Assembly: GCF_030814715.1 (NCBI RefSeq)
Contig: NZ_JAUSVO010000004.1
Location: 558,001 to 622,000 of the forward strand
Direction: 5' to 3'
DNA from: Kaistia dalseonensis
GTDB taxonomy: Bacteria > Pseudomonadota > Alphaproteobacteria > Rhizobiales > Kaistiaceae
Length of the DNA stretch: 64,000 nt
The position numbers and the translations under genes were made by a program. Of the stretch, positions 54,276 through 63,948 are shown in pieces (position 1 is the first letter of the stretch; each line of letters starts with the position of its first letter). The notes beneath the pieces are model-generated. The model made no database searches, was not told the DNA's origin, and saw only the letters and a program-made list of their open reading frames with translations.

Positions 54276-56117
54276 ATGGACGGCGGCGAAAATTCCAGCA
54301 GCAGTGCAATGAGCGGGGCGGGCGGCGCCTATCGCGTTCTCGCGCGCAAATATCGTCCGCGGAGCTTCGACGATCTGGTCGGCCAGGAGCCGATGGTCCG
54401 CACGCTCAAGAACGCCTTCGAAACCGGCCGCATAGCGCAGGCCTATATGCTGACGGGCGTTCGCGGTGTCGGCAAGACCACGACGGCCCGCATTCTGGCG
54501 CGGGGCCTCAATTATCTCATTCCCGGCAAGATTGACCGGCCGACCATCGACATGCCGGAACTGGGCGTCCATTGCGCCGAGATCATGGAAGGCCGCCATG
54601 TCGACGTGATCGAGATGGATGCGGCGTCGAACAACGGCATCGACAATATCCGCGAGATCATCGAATCGGTCCGCTACAAGCCGGTCTCGGCCCGCTACAA
54701 GGTCTACATCCTCGACGAAGTTCACATGCTGTCCGGCGCGGCCTTTAACGGCCTGCTGAAGACGCTCGAGGAGCCGCCCGAGCATGTGAAGTTCATTTTC
54801 GCGACCACGGAAATCCGCAAGGTTCCGGTGACCGTGCTGTCGCGCTGCCAGCGCTTTGACCTGCGCCGCATCGAATCCGACCGGCTGATCGGCCTGCTCT
54901 CCTCGATCACGGCCAAGGAGGACGTCTCGATCGAGGCTGATGCCCTGGCGATGATCGCGCGGGCCGCCGAAGGCTCCGCGCGCGATTCGCTGTCGCTGCT
55001 CGACCAGGCGATCGCCCATGGCGCCGGCACGATCAGCGCCGAGGATGTGCGCGGCATGCTCGGCCTCGCCGATCGGGCGCGGATCGTCGATCTGTTCGAG
55101 GCGCTGATGGCCGGCCGCACCGCCGAGGCGCTCGATCTCCTGAAGCAGCAATATGATATCGGCGCCGATCCGGCCGTCGTGCTGCAGGATCTCGCCGCCT
55201 TCACTCACACGGTCACGCGCTTCAAGGTCGTCCCGTCCTCGTCAGAAGACAGCGCACTGCCGCAGGAGGAGCGCCAGCGGGGCAGGGCGCTTTCCGAGGC
55301 CATGTCGCTGCGCGTTCTCTCGCGCGCCTGGCAGATGCTGCTCAAGGGCATTGAGGAAGTCTCGACGTCGAGCCGGCCGCTCGCGGCCGCCGACATGGTG
55401 CTGATCCGCATCGCCCATGCGGCAGACCTGCCGACGCCGGATGAGGCGCTCAGGCTGCTCAAGAGCGGCGCGGCCTCGGCCGGCTTGCCGTCTCCTGGCC
55501 CCTCGTCATCCGTTCCGGCCCTGTCATTGCCGATGGGCCAGCCTTCGGGCGGGGCGCCCGCACCGGCGATCAGCCAGATGCGCGTCCAGCAGAGCCCGGT
55601 CGCGGCGCCCGTCGCTTCGGTTCCGAATGTCGAGACGGCGCGGCAGCCGGAGCCCGCCCGCAAGGCCGAGCCGGCGATCCGCTTCCAGCGTTTCGAGGAT
55701 CTGGTCGCCTATGTCGGGCTCAAGCGCGATATTCCGCTGAAGATCGCGCTCGAGACGCAGGTGCGCCTCATCCGCTTCGACAATGGCTTCCTCGAATTCG
55801 AGCCGACCGACGATGCGCCGCGCGCGCTTTCGGCCGAGATTGCCCGCAAGATTTCCGATTGGACCGGCGAGCGCTGGGTCGTCGCCGTCGGACGTGGCGA
55901 GGGCCAGCCGACCATCGCCGAGGCGCGGGCGGCGGAGAAGGACAAGGCGCGCTCGGATGCGCGCGCTGATCCGCTCGTCGCGGCCGTGCTCGCCCGTTTC
56001 CCCGGTGCCGAGATCGTCGACGTCCAGATCCGTGCCGATGACACCGCCGATCTCCCGATACCGGCGCTGCCGGCGGTCGAGAACCCCGACGAAGCGCCGG
56101 AACCCGGCGAAGACTAA
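54276..56117 (+). CDS. dnaX: DNA polymerase III subunit tau/gamma
   Basis: This 613-residue clamp-loader protein has Walker A GVRGVGKTTTARI, Walker B in YILDEVHMLS, the SRC motif in VTVLSRCQRFDLR and a Pro/Ala-rich linker (about 415-465) before the C-terminal tau region. The zinc-binding module of E. coli DnaX is degenerate (only one Cys in MPELGVHCAEIM), as is usual in this class. Start choice among GTG 54228, ATG 54276 and ATG 54309 is uncertain. No slippery A-run for a gamma frameshift was noticed. Confidence 0.92.
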   Translation: MDGGENSSSSAMSGAGGAYRVLARKYRPRSFDDLVGQEPMVRTLKNAFETGRIAQAYMLTGVRGVGKTTTARILARGLNYLIPGKIDRPTIDMPELGVHCAEIMEGRHVDVIEMDAASNNGIDNIREIIESVRYKPVSARYKVYILDEVHMLSGAAFNGLLKTLEEPPEHVKFIFATTEIRKVPVTVLSRCQRFDLRRIESDRLIGLLSSITAKEDVSIEADALAMIARAAEGSARDSLSLLDQAIAHGAGTISAEDVRGMLGLADRARIVDLFEALMAGRTAEALDLLKQQYDIGADPAVVLQDLAAFTHTVTRFKVVPSSSEDSALPQEERQRGRALSEAMSLRVLSRAWQMLLKGIEEVSTSSRPLAAADMVLIRIAHAADLPTPDEALRLLKSGAASAGLPSPGPSSSVPALSLPMGQPSGGAPAPAISQMRVQQSPVAAPVASVPNVETARQPEPARKAEPAIRFQRFEDLVAYVGLKRDIPLKIALETQVRLIRFDNGFLEFEPTDDAPRALSAEIARKISDWTGERWVVAVGRGEGQPTIAEARAAEKDKARSDARADPLVAAVLARFPGAEIVDVQIRADDTADLPIPALPAVENPDEAPEPGED

Positions 56118-56141
56118 TCCCCAACGAGGAGAATAGGACCG

Positions 56142-56465
56142 ATGCGCGACATCATGGGCATGATGAGCAAGGCCAAGGAACTGCAGTCCAGGATGCAGGA
56201 AATGCAGGAGCAGGTCTCGCAGATCGAGGTCGAGGGCGCTGCCGGCGCGGGCCTCGTCAAGCTCGTCGTGACGGCCAAGGGTGATCTGAAGTCGCTCACC
56301 ATCGATCCGTCGCTTCTGAAGCCGGAAGAAGCCGAGATCCTGGAAGACCTGATCGTCGCGGCGCATGCCGACGCGCGCGCCAAGTCCGAGAAGATCATGG
56401 CGGAGAAGATGCAGGCGCTGACCGGCGGCCTCGGCCTGCCGCCGGGCTTGAAGCTGCCGTTCTAG
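56142..56465 (+). CDS. ybaB: YbaB/EbfC family nucleoid-associated protein
   Basis: This 107-residue protein starts [18 protein letters not shown] and contains [18 protein letters not shown], typical of the YbaB/EbfC dimers that bind DNA between dnaX and recR in most bacteria. The ATG follows GAGGAG and lies 24 bp after dnaX. Confidence 0.94.
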   Translation: MRDIMGMMSKAKELQSRMQEMQEQVSQIEVEGAAGAGLVKLVVTAKGDLKSLTIDPSLLKPEEAEILEDLIVAAHADARAKSEKIMAEKMQALTGGLGLPPGLKLPF

Positions 56466-56485
56466 GCCAGGGTTCAGCCGCCGCT

Positions 56486-57091
56486 ATGTCCCGCTCCGTC
56501 GCCGGTCCCGAGATTGAACGCCTGATCCAGTTGCTCGCGCGGCTGCCGGGTCTTGGGCCGCGTTCGGCGCGGCGCGCGGCGCTGGCGCTCGTCAAGAAGA
56601 AGGACCAGCTGCTGGTTCCGCTTGCGAGCGCGATGAATGTCGCGGCCGAGCGCATCCTGACGTGCTCGGTCTGCGGTAATATCGACACGTCCGATCCCTG
56701 CACGATCTGCTCGGATACCGAGCGCGACACGCGGACGATCGTGGTTGTCGAGGATGTGTCGGATCTCTGGGCGCTGGAGCGCTCCGGCGCCGTGAAGGCG
56801 CGCTATCACGTACTCGGCGGCACGCTCTCCCCGCTCGACGGTGTCGGGCCGGAGGATCTGACGATCGACCAGCTCGTGCGGCGCTGCTCGGGCGGCGAGG
56901 TTTCCGAGGTGATCCTGGCGGTCAATGCCACGGTGGACGGCCAGACGACCGCGCATGTCATCACCGATCGCCTGTCGGGCACGCCGGTCAAGGTTTCACG
57001 CCTTGCCCATGGCGTTCCCGTCGGCGGCGAGCTCGAATATCTCGACGAGGGCACGCTCGCGGCCGCGATCCGCGCGCGGACGCCGTTCTAG
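56486..57091 (+). CDS. recR: Recombination mediator protein RecR
   Basis: This 201-residue protein has the helix-hairpin-helix [14 protein letters not shown], a four-cysteine zinc finger ([15 protein letters not shown]), a Toprim domain with [13 protein letters not shown] and the C-terminal Walker B-like part. With RecF/RecO it loads RecA on gapped DNA. It follows ybaB by 20 bp, in the standard dnaX-ybaB-recR order. Confidence 0.95.
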   Translation: MSRSVAGPEIERLIQLLARLPGLGPRSARRAALALVKKKDQLLVPLASAMNVAAERILTCSVCGNIDTSDPCTICSDTERDTRTIVVVEDVSDLWALERSGAVKARYHVLGGTLSPLDGVGPEDLTIDQLVRRCSGGEVSEVILAVNATVDGQTTAHVITDRLSGTPVKVSRLAHGVPVGGELEYLDEGTLAAAIRARTPF

Positions 57092-57124
57092 TGACGATAT
57101 CCTGGTCATGATGGGAGGGATGCG

Positions 57125-57730
57125 ATGCCGGATGCCGACAGTCTCGTTGCCGCGCACCGATATTGGTGCGGCCATCTCGTCTACCCGACCGATTATCCGG
57201 CTGAGAAATCCGCGATCTGGTTCGAGCGCAAGGACGAGACGGACGATTATATCCGCGCGACCTTCGGGCCCGATCTCGACCGGGTGGCGGCGACGGATTG
57301 GCCGCTTGATGCGATGAGCCGCGAGGCGCGGATCGGGCTGGTGATCTATCTCGACCAGTTCCCGCGCAACATGTTTCGCGCCGATGCCCGCGCCTATGCC
57401 TATGATGCCCGCGCCCGATCGATCGCGCATGCGCTCGTCGCTGCCGGCGTCGAGGAATACGGCCTGATCGAGCGCTCCTTCCTCTATCTTCCCTTCGAGC
57501 ACAGCGAAGACCTGGCCGACCAGCAGCTTTCCGTCCGGCTCTATGAGGCACTTCTGGCGGCCGCCCCCGCCGACCAGATTCCGATCTATGAGAACTTCGT
57601 GGCCTTCGCGATCAAGCATCGCGAGCTGATCGAGCGTTTCGGCCGCTTTCCGCATCGAAATGCCGATCTCGGACGGGTCTCGACGCCCGATGAAGTCGCC
57701 TTCCTCGAAGCGAATGGCCGGGGATATTGA
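57125..57730 (+). CDS. DUF924 family protein
   Basis: This 201-residue protein has the DUF924 marks: a Trp-rich start (IWFERKDETDDYIRATFG), LVIYLDQFPRNMFR (about 75), FLYLPFEHSEDLADQQ (about 121) and FVAFAIKHRELIERFGRFPHRN. The family is related to helical-repeat proteins; its function is unknown. The ATG follows GGGAGGG. It lies 33 bp after recR and converges on rmuC. Confidence 0.85.
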   Translation: MPDADSLVAAHRYWCGHLVYPTDYPAEKSAIWFERKDETDDYIRATFGPDLDRVAATDWPLDAMSREARIGLVIYLDQFPRNMFRADARAYAYDARARSIAHALVAAGVEEYGLIERSFLYLPFEHSEDLADQQLSVRLYEALLAAAPADQIPIYENFVAFAIKHRELIERFGRFPHRNADLGRVSTPDEVAFLEANGRGY

Positions 57731-57757
57731 GGCCTGTCTGAGCGCCGTCCAGAGCCC

Positions 57758-58951
57758 TCACTCGCCTGCCAGCAGATCCGGCTGGCGGTCATAGGCGGGT
57801 GAACCTTCCTCGCCGAATTCCAGCGCCTCGATCTTCTCGCCGCGACTGGTGAGCTTCCGGGTCGAGATCAGGATGTCGTCGACGTCCTTCGACGTCTGGA
57901 CGAAATGGGTCTGCAGCTTGCGGACGCGCTCGTCGACACGGCCGACATCTTCCATCAGCTTCATGACCTCGGTCTGGATCAGATAGGCCTGCTCGCGCAT
58001 GCGCACATCCTTCAGCACCGACTGGATCACCTGGATCGAGAGCATCAGCAGGGAGGGCGAGACGATGACGACGCGGACGCGGTGCGCCATCTGCACGATG
58101 TCCTCGAAGCCCTCGTGGATCTCGGCGAAGACCGATTCCGACGGCACGAACATGAACGCCGTATCCTGCGTCTCGCCCGGGATCTGATAGCGCTCCGCAA
58201 TATCCTTCACATGCTTGGTCACGTCGCGGCGGAATTGCGCCTCGGCCGCACGCTTCATTTCCACGCCCTCGGCGGCGCGAATGGCGTTCCAGGCTTCGAG
58301 CGGGAATTTCGCGTCGACGACGAGGCCGGCCGCACCATTGGGGAAGGCGACGACGCAGTCCGGCCGGTTGCCGTTCGAGAGCGTCGCCTGGAACTGATAG
58401 GCACCGATGGGCAACCCGTCCTGGATGATCGCTTCCATCCGCGCCTGGCCGAAGGCGCCGCGTGTCTGCTTGTTGGCGAGGATGTGCTGCAGGCCGACGA
58501 CCTGGCTCGACAGCTCGGTGATGTTCTTCTGCGCCGTGTCGATGACAGCGAGGCGCTCATTCAGCTTCGAAAGGCCCTCATGGGTGTTCTTCGTCGTCTC
58601 GGTCATGGACTGGTTGATGCGGTGGCCGAGGCCGTCCATCCGTTCCGACAAATGGTTGAGCATCGAGGATTGCCGCGAGCCGAACACTTCGGCCATGGTC
58701 TGCATGCGGCCGGTCATTTCGCTCTGGATGCGCACGAGTTCGGCCATCCGCCGCTCGATCAGGCTCTCCTGCTCCGCCTGCATCGCCTCGGCATCGGCGC
58801 GCATCGCCTCCGCATCGCTTCGGCGGGCCTGACCGCGCCAGACGATGACGAGCATGAGAAACATCAGGAACAGGGCGAGGCCCGACGCGCCGAGGATGGC
58901 TTCGGCGAGGGTTACGGGGTGGTCGGCTATGATGATCAGAACATCCTGCAT
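57758..58951 (-). CDS. rmuC: RmuC family DNA recombination protein
   Basis: This 397-residue protein has an N-terminal membrane anchor (ILGASGLALFLMFLMLVIVW), a coiled-coil region (about 55-150) and a C-terminal nuclease-like RmuC domain with GAFGQARMEAII, RPDCVVAFPNG, VVDAKFPLEAW and AFMFVPSESVFAEI. RmuC limits DNA inversion events in E. coli. The ATG 58951 lies behind GGAGGAGC; an upstream in-frame ATG lies before that site. Confidence 0.92.
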   Translation of the reverse strand: MQDVLIIIADHPVTLAEAILGASGLALFLMFLMLVIVWRGQARRSDAEAMRADAEAMQAEQESLIERRMAELVRIQSEMTGRMQTMAEVFGSRQSSMLNHLSERMDGLGHRINQSMTETTKNTHEGLSKLNERLAVIDTAQKNITELSSQVVGLQHILANKQTRGAFGQARMEAIIQDGLPIGAYQFQATLSNGNRPDCVVAFPNGAAGLVVDAKFPLEAWNAIRAAEGVEMKRAAEAQFRRDVTKHVKDIAERYQIPGETQDTAFMFVPSESVFAEIHEGFEDIVQMAHRVRVVIVSPSLLMLSIQVIQSVLKDVRMREQAYLIQTEVMKLMEDVGRVDERVRKLQTHFVQTSKDVDDILISTRKLTSRGEKIEALEFGEEGSPAYDRQPDLLAGE

Positions 58952-59091
58952 CGCTCCTCCATACCAGATTCGGGCGCCAGAAAAGATCAAAACAAGAACA
59001 TCGGTTCCTGCTCTTCCCCGAAGGCGGCTAAATCCGTGATTGACCGGTCCGGAACGATTGCCTATCTCAACGGCCAGACTCCGAGGTTTTC

Positions 59092-59646
59092 ATGGCCAAG
59101 CTCGATATCATCACCCTTCCCGATCCGAAGCTCCGCCTGGCGAGCGCTCCCGTCGAGCGCATCGACGACGAATTGCTGCGCTTCATGGACGACATGCTGG
59201 AGACGATGTACGAGGCGCCGGGCATCGGCCTCGCCGCGATTCAGGTCGGCGTGCCGCGCCGCGTGGTGACGATCGACGTGTCGGGACGCGATGAGGGCTC
59301 GAAGCCCGAGCCGCTCTTCCTGATCAATCCGGAAATCCTCACCTCATCCGACGATCGCTCGTCCTATGAGGAGGGCTGCCTGTCGATCCCGGATTATTAT
59401 GCCGAGGTCGAGCGCCCGGCTTCGGTGAAGCTCCGTTATCTCGACCGCGACGGCAAGCTGAACGAGATTGATGCGAGCGGCATTCTCGCGACCTGCATCC
59501 AGCACGAGGTTGACCATCTCGATGGCAAGCTCTTCATCGACTATCTGTCGCGGCTGAAGCGCGACATCGTGGTGAAGAAGTTCGTGAAGGCCGCCAAGAC
59601 CGGCATCAAGCCCGAGTTCAAGTCCCACGCCAGCGAAGAGATGTGA
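59092..59646 (+). CDS. def: Peptide deformylase
   Basis: This 184-residue metalloenzyme has the three Def motifs: [16 protein letters not shown] (Cys96 metal ligand) and QHEVDHLDG (His138, Glu139, His142). It removes the formyl group from new proteins. It is followed after 13 bp by fmt, the usual pair, and diverges from rmuC. Length is typical of class I enzymes. Confidence 0.96.
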   Translation: MAKLDIITLPDPKLRLASAPVERIDDELLRFMDDMLETMYEAPGIGLAAIQVGVPRRVVTIDVSGRDEGSKPEPLFLINPEILTSSDDRSSYEEGCLSIPDYYAEVERPASVKLRYLDRDGKLNEIDASGILATCIQHEVDHLDGKLFIDYLSRLKRDIVVKKFVKAAKTGIKPEFKSHASEEM

Positions 59647-59659
59647 GGCCGACGCCTAG

Positions 59660-60583
59660 ATGAGCCTCAAAATCGTCTTCATGGGCACGCCCGATTTCTC
59701 GGTCCCGACGCTCACCGAGATCATCGGCCAGGGCCATGAGGTCGTGGCGGTCTATACGCGCGCGCCGCGCCCGGCGGGTCGCGGGATGGGGGAGCGGAAG
59801 TCGCCCGTCCATGAGATTGCCGAGCGCTTCGGCATTCCGGTCTTCACGCCCAAATCGCTGAAGGGCGAAGCCGAGCGGGCGGCTTTCGCCTCGCTCGATG
59901 CCGATGCCGCGGTCGTCGTCGCCTATGGGTTGATCCTGCCGCAGGCGATCCTCGACGCGCCGCGTGAGGGTTGTCTCAATCTCCATGCCTCGCTGCTGCC
60001 GCGCTGGCGCGGCGCCGCGCCGATCCATCGCGCCATCATGGCGGGCGATGCCGAGACCGGCGTCATGGTCATGCGGATGGAAGCGGGCCTCGATACCGGC
60101 CCGGTGGCGATGGCGGAGAAGATCGCGATCGGCCCCGATGTCACGACCGGCGACCTGCACGACCAGCTTGCGCGCCTTGGCGCGGACTTGATGGTGCGCG
60201 CTCTGGCGGCACTCTCGCGCGGCGGCCTCAATACCGTGCCCCAGGCCGAGGCGGGCGTGACCTATGCGGCCAAGATCGACAAGGGCGAAACCCGGATCGA
60301 CTGGGCAAGGTCGGCGCGCGACGTTCACAATCACATTCGCGGCCTGTCGCCGTTCCCGGGCGCCTGGTGCGAGATGACGCTGGCCGGCAAGACCGAGCGG
60401 GTGAAGATCTTGCGCTCGACGATAGGGGCTGGTGCCGGCGTGCCGGGGACCGTCCTCGACGGCGAACTGACGATCGCCTGCGGTGACGGCGCCGTGCGCC
60501 TGGTCGAACTGCAGCGCGCCGGCGGCAAGCCGCTTCGCGCGGCCGAGTTCCTGCGGGGCGCGGATATAGCTCTTGTTTCGTGA
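59660..60583 (+). CDS. fmt: Methionyl-tRNA formyltransferase
   Basis: This 307-residue protein has [12 protein letters not shown] at the N terminus, the formyl-folate site in [16 protein letters not shown] (catalytic Asn/His area about 105-120) and a C-terminal OB-like domain ([11 protein letters not shown] onward). It formylates initiator Met-tRNA, the modification undone by Def upstream. Length and order are standard. Confidence 0.95.
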   Translation: MSLKIVFMGTPDFSVPTLTEIIGQGHEVVAVYTRAPRPAGRGMGERKSPVHEIAERFGIPVFTPKSLKGEAERAAFASLDADAAVVVAYGLILPQAILDAPREGCLNLHASLLPRWRGAAPIHRAIMAGDAETGVMVMRMEAGLDTGPVAMAEKIAIGPDVTTGDLHDQLARLGADLMVRALAALSRGGLNTVPQAEAGVTYAAKIDKGETRIDWARSARDVHNHIRGLSPFPGAWCEMTLAGKTERVKILRSTIGAGAGVPGTVLDGELTIACGDGAVRLVELQRAGGKPLRAAEFLRGADIALVS

Positions 60584-60586
60584 TTG

Positions 60587-60817
60587 CTAGAAGCGAAATG
60601 CGCTTGTCAGAATACTGACTAATTGGCGCGCGCCTGCTTCATCTAGTTGTATCGTCTGGCTTTTCTTGCCGGGCATCTCGCGATCTTTGGTGCCGTAGCT
60701 ATCCAACTGCACAAACACCCGATCATCTCGTTCAAATATGGTGTAAGTGGCGGAAATCTCATGATGGACCGAATTCCGGTCCATTGACTTGGGCTCGAAC
60801 GAGCGAATGAGTGCCAT
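60587..60817 (-). CDS. Conserved 76-residue protein of unknown function
   Basis: This small protein (MALIRSFEPKSMDRNSVHHE at its start, then a beta-rich middle TYTIFERDDRVFVQLDSYG, ending SQTIQLDEAGARQLVSIL) is coded opposite to its neighbours. The ATG 60817 follows a perfect AGGAGG. I recall close homologues in rhizobia as unnamed proteins; no motif gives a function. Its third-position GC is lower than that of fmt and truA. It fits snugly between those genes (3 and 37 bp). Confidence 0.75.
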   Translation of the reverse strand: MALIRSFEPKSMDRNSVHHEISATYTIFERDDRVFVQLDSYGTKDREMPGKKSQTIQLDEAGARQLVSILTSAFRF

Positions 60818-60854
60818 TGCAGCCTCCTGTTTGTGAAAGACAAGACCAGAGCGC

Positions 60855-61643
60855 ATGCCCCGCTACAAGATCCTGATCGAATATGACGGCACGCCCTATG
60901 CCGGTTGGCAGCGGCAGGGCAATGCGCCCTCGGTGCAGCAGACGATTGAAGAGGCGATCTTCCGCTTTTCCGGCGAGGAGGTCTCGAGCAAGGGCGCGGG
61001 GCGAACGGATACGGGCGTGCATGCGCTCGGGCAGGTTGCCCATTTCGATCTGTCGGGCCATTGGCGCGGCGACCGGATCCGCGATGCGATGAACGCGCAA
61101 TTGCGTCCGGCACCGATCGCGATCCTCGAGGCCCATCCGGTTTCCGACGATTTCGATGCGCGCTATTCGGCGACGAAGCGGCACTATGTCTACCGTGTCA
61201 CCGACCGCCGCGCTCCGGCGGCGCTCGACATCAACCGCGTCTGGGACGTGCGCAAGCGCCTCGACATCGAGGCCATGCGCGAGGGGGCGGCGGCGCTGAT
61301 CGGCCACCATGATTTCACGACCTTCCGTTCGGCCGATTGCCAGGCGCTGAGCCCGATGAAGACGCTGGAGCGGCTGGAGATCCATCGCCACGACGACAGC
61401 GAGATCTGGTTCGAGGTTTCGGCCCGATCCTTCCTCCACAATCAGGTGCGCTCCATGGTCGGCACGCTGAAGAAGGTGGGGGAGGGCAAGTGGCCGCCAT
61501 CGGCGGTCGGCGACGTGCTCGAAGCACGCGACCGCAAAGCATGCGGTCCGGTCGCCCCGCCCGGCGGGCTCTACCTCACCAAGGTCGACTATGGCTCAAA
61601 AGCCAAACAGCCGGTCGATGACCTGGCCGAGGACGAGGCTTAG
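60855..61643 (+). CDS. truA: tRNA pseudouridine synthase A
   Basis: This 262-residue enzyme has catalytic Asp52 in [35 protein letters not shown] and [13 protein letters not shown]. It makes pseudouridine at positions 38-40 of tRNA. Its last 48 bases overlap the 3' end of the convergent membrane-protein gene. Confidence 0.96.
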   Translation: MPRYKILIEYDGTPYAGWQRQGNAPSVQQTIEEAIFRFSGEEVSSKGAGRTDTGVHALGQVAHFDLSGHWRGDRIRDAMNAQLRPAPIAILEAHPVSDDFDARYSATKRHYVYRVTDRRAPAALDINRVWDVRKRLDIEAMREGAAALIGHHDFTTFRSADCQALSPMKTLERLEIHRHDDSEIWFEVSARSFLHNQVRSMVGTLKKVGEGKWPPSAVGDVLEARDRKACGPVAPPGGLYLTKVDYGSKAKQPVDDLAEDEA

Positions 61644-62180
61644 GATCACGTCGACCGTGACCAGACCGAGCTTGAACGGCACCGATTTGCCGAGTGTCAG
61701 CCCGACGATCTGGTAATGATAGCGCAGCATGACGCCGACAATGCCGAGCGAGAGCACGGACCCGATTTCGAGCGACAGCACCCCTGTGCCGATCATCAGC
61801 GCGATCAGCGATTGGGGGATGACCATGATCACCGACGCCCAATTGCGCACCACGATATAGGGCGCATAGCTCCGTGTGATCTGCAATTGCCGGGCGAAGA
61901 GCGCCAGCAGCAACGGCATGGTGATCCAGTCGAGCGCGAAATCCACGATGCGCGCGGCAAGGAAGGCGCCATCCGAGCCGGTCTGCACGATCGAATCGGC
62001 GAGCAGCAGCCGGTGCTCCACCGCCGTATTGATCGCCGAAAAGGGCAGCACGTAGAGGACCGCGCGAAAGGAATGCCAGAAGCCATCGACGGACATGTCG
62101 AAGCGCTTCAACCCGTCGCGGCGGCCGAGAAACAGCTCGAACGCACCCTTGAGCGCGTTGGCGGCGGCGGGATGGATCAT
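61596..62180 (-). CDS. Integral membrane protein of unknown function
   Basis: This 194-residue protein has about five hydrophobic segments (for example [52 protein letters not shown] and the C-terminal [20 protein letters not shown]). No known domain is recognised; it looks like the conserved hypothetical membrane proteins often found beside dapE and truA in rhizobia. It starts 14 bp after the dapE stop on the same strand, so it is probably co-transcribed with dapE. Confidence 0.75.
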   Translation of the reverse strand: MIHPAAANALKGAFELFLGRRDGLKRFDMSVDGFWHSFRAVLYVLPFSAINTAVEHRLLLADSIVQTGSDGAFLAARIVDFALDWITMPLLLALFARQLQITRSYAPYIVVRNWASVIMVIPQSLIALMIGTGVLSLEIGSVLSLGIVGVMLRYHYQIVGLTLGKSVPFKLGLVTVDVILSLVLGQVIDRLFGF

Positions 62181-62194
62181 GTGTGGCCGGCGCC

Positions 62195-63388
62195 TCAGCC
62201 GATAAAATCGTTGAGGAAGCGACGATAGATCGCCGTCAGCGCGTCGAGATCGGCAATGGCCACGCGCTCGTCGATCTGATGCATGGTCTGCCCGACGAGG
62301 CCGAATTCCACCACGGGGCAGTAATCCTTGACGAAGCGGGCGTCCGAGGTGCCGCCGCTGGTCGAAAGCGCCGGCCGCCGGCCGGTGACGGTCTCGATGG
62401 CGTTGGCGAGCGTATCGATGAGGGCCGGCGAGTGGGTCAGGAAGGACGTGCTCTTGGTCGGCTCCATGACGAGTTCGAATTCGATCTCGTTGCCGGCCGC
62501 CTCTTCCAGGCGCGCCATCAACCAGGCCTCAAGCGTCTCTGGCGTCCACTCGTCGTTGAAGCGGATATTGAAGCGCGCCTTTGCCTCGGCGGGAATGACG
62601 TTCCATGCCTTGTTGTCGACCTCGAGGCCAATGAATTCGAGATTGGACGCGTCGAAGCGCTCATTGCCATGATCGAGCGCCTCGGCCGTCAGCCGGCGGA
62701 TCAGCTTCATCAATTGCGGGATCGGGTTCACCGCCAGATGCGGATAGGCCACATGGCCCTGCGTTCCGGTGACGATGATCGTGCCCGACAGGCTGCCGCG
62801 GCGGCCGACCTTGATCGCATCGCCAAGCGCGTTCGGATTGGTCGGTTCGCCGACGATCGCCGCATCGAAACGGTGACCTCGTTGCGCCGCCCATTCGAGC
62901 AGCTTGACCGTGCCGTTGATCGAGGGGCCTTCCTCGTCGCCGGTAATGAGCAGCGAGATCGTGCCCCTATGGTCCGGCTTTTCGGCGAGATAGCCGAGCG
63001 CGGCTGCGACGAAGGCCGCGATACCGCCCTTCATGTCCACCGCGCCGCGGCCGTAGAGCATGCCGTGCTCGATCGCGCCTTCAAACGGGCCATGCGACCA
63101 GCGCGCCGGGTCACCCGGCGGCACGACATCGGTATGGCCGGCGAAGACGAAATGCGGCGCCCCGCTGCCGATGGTCGCAAAGAGGTTCTCGACATCGGGC
63201 GTGCCCGGCTCGGAAAAGACCGGCCGCGACACGGCGAAGCCGGCCGGCGCGAGCACGCTTTCGAGAAAGGCTAGGGAGCCGGCTTCGGCCGGCGTCACGG
63301 AGGGGCAGCGCACGAGGCCCTGCAACAGCGTGGTCGCATCGGGCGTCGTTGAAGCGGATGGGCTTGGGATCGAGTCGTGAGAGGACAT
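62195..63388 (-). CDS. dapE: Succinyl-diaminopimelate desuccinylase
   Basis: This 397-residue M20 dizinc hydrolase has FAGHTDVVPPGD (first zinc His and catalytic Asp), GRGAVDMKGG (bridging Asp), GDEEGPSINGT (catalytic Glu-Glu) and VGEPTNPN, with a dimerisation domain from about 190 to 305. It acts in lysine and cell-wall diaminopimelate synthesis. The gene is 20 residues longer at its N terminus than many homologues. dapD lies just upstream, with a DUF805 gene between. Confidence 0.94.
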   Translation of the reverse strand: MSSHDSIPSPSASTTPDATTLLQGLVRCPSVTPAEAGSLAFLESVLAPAGFAVSRPVFSEPGTPDVENLFATIGSGAPHFVFAGHTDVVPPGDPARWSHGPFEGAIEHGMLYGRGAVDMKGGIAAFVAAALGYLAEKPDHRGTISLLITGDEEGPSINGTVKLLEWAAQRGHRFDAAIVGEPTNPNALGDAIKVGRRGSLSGTIIVTGTQGHVAYPHLAVNPIPQLMKLIRRLTAEALDHGNERFDASNLEFIGLEVDNKAWNVIPAEAKARFNIRFNDEWTPETLEAWLMARLEEAAGNEIEFELVMEPTKSTSFLTHSPALIDTLANAIETVTGRRPALSTSGGTSDARFVKDYCPVVEFGLVGQTMHQIDERVAIADLDALTAIYRRFLNDFIG

Positions 63389-63415
63389 GCCCTCTCGTTG
63401 CCATGCGTCCGCGCG

Positions 63416-63871
63416 TCAATCAACCCTGACGGCACTGCGACCGAGTGGATCGGGTCCGAATCGGTTGGCGCCGGGCGTGCCACGCAGGAAGCCGATCTCG
63501 ATCAGGCCCCAGAGGCCGAGCACGGCGCCGATCAGCGTCGCGACGGCGCCGGGAACGAAGACCGACTCCGGCTCTGCGAGGCGCGTGCCGAATTCGGACA
63601 GGATCGACGGCACCAGATAGAACACGACGAGCCAGCCGACCGATCGGTTGCGATCATGCAGCCGCTTGCCGGCAATGGCGAGATTGCCCCAGAGGAAGGG
63701 AATATAGAGCACGGCCCCGATACCGATCGCGAGAACGGGCAGGGCGGTCGCAAGATCCATCAGAAACCATGCCACTGCGGGCACGACGATCAGGCTGGCG
63801 AGCGTGATCCACCAGAAGGGCGCCCGGTTGAGGCGCCCCCGAAACGAGAACAACAGCCAACGATAATTCAC
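63416..63871 (-). CDS. DUF805 membrane protein
   Basis: This protein of about 151 residues has the DUF805 start (YRWLLFSFRGRLNRAPFWW), several membrane segments and the GKRLHDRNRSVGW motif before the third. Function is unknown. I chose the GTG start at 63871, six bases after GGGGGG, because it begins the conserved region; an ATG at 63928 adds 19 residues that look random. It lies between dapD and dapE. Confidence 0.8.
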   Translation of the reverse strand: MNYRWLLFSFRGRLNRAPFWWITLASLIVVPAVAWFLMDLATALPVLAIGIGAVLYIPFLWGNLAIAGKRLHDRNRSVGWLVVFYLVPSILSEFGTRLAEPESVFVPGAVATLIGAVLGLWGLIEIGFLRGTPGANRFGPDPLGRSAVRVD

Positions 63872-63948
63872 AGTATACCCCCCGGCGATACTGAGCGCAT
63901 CAGTGTCACGGCCGGGGGGATGGCGCAACCAAATCTGTCGCGCTGCTC

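Noticed and set aside
53868-55208. N-terminal extension of nudC to a 768-residue protein
   Set aside because: The extension is antisense to dnaX and covers the SRP RNA gene; the normal NudC start at 53867 fits the family length.
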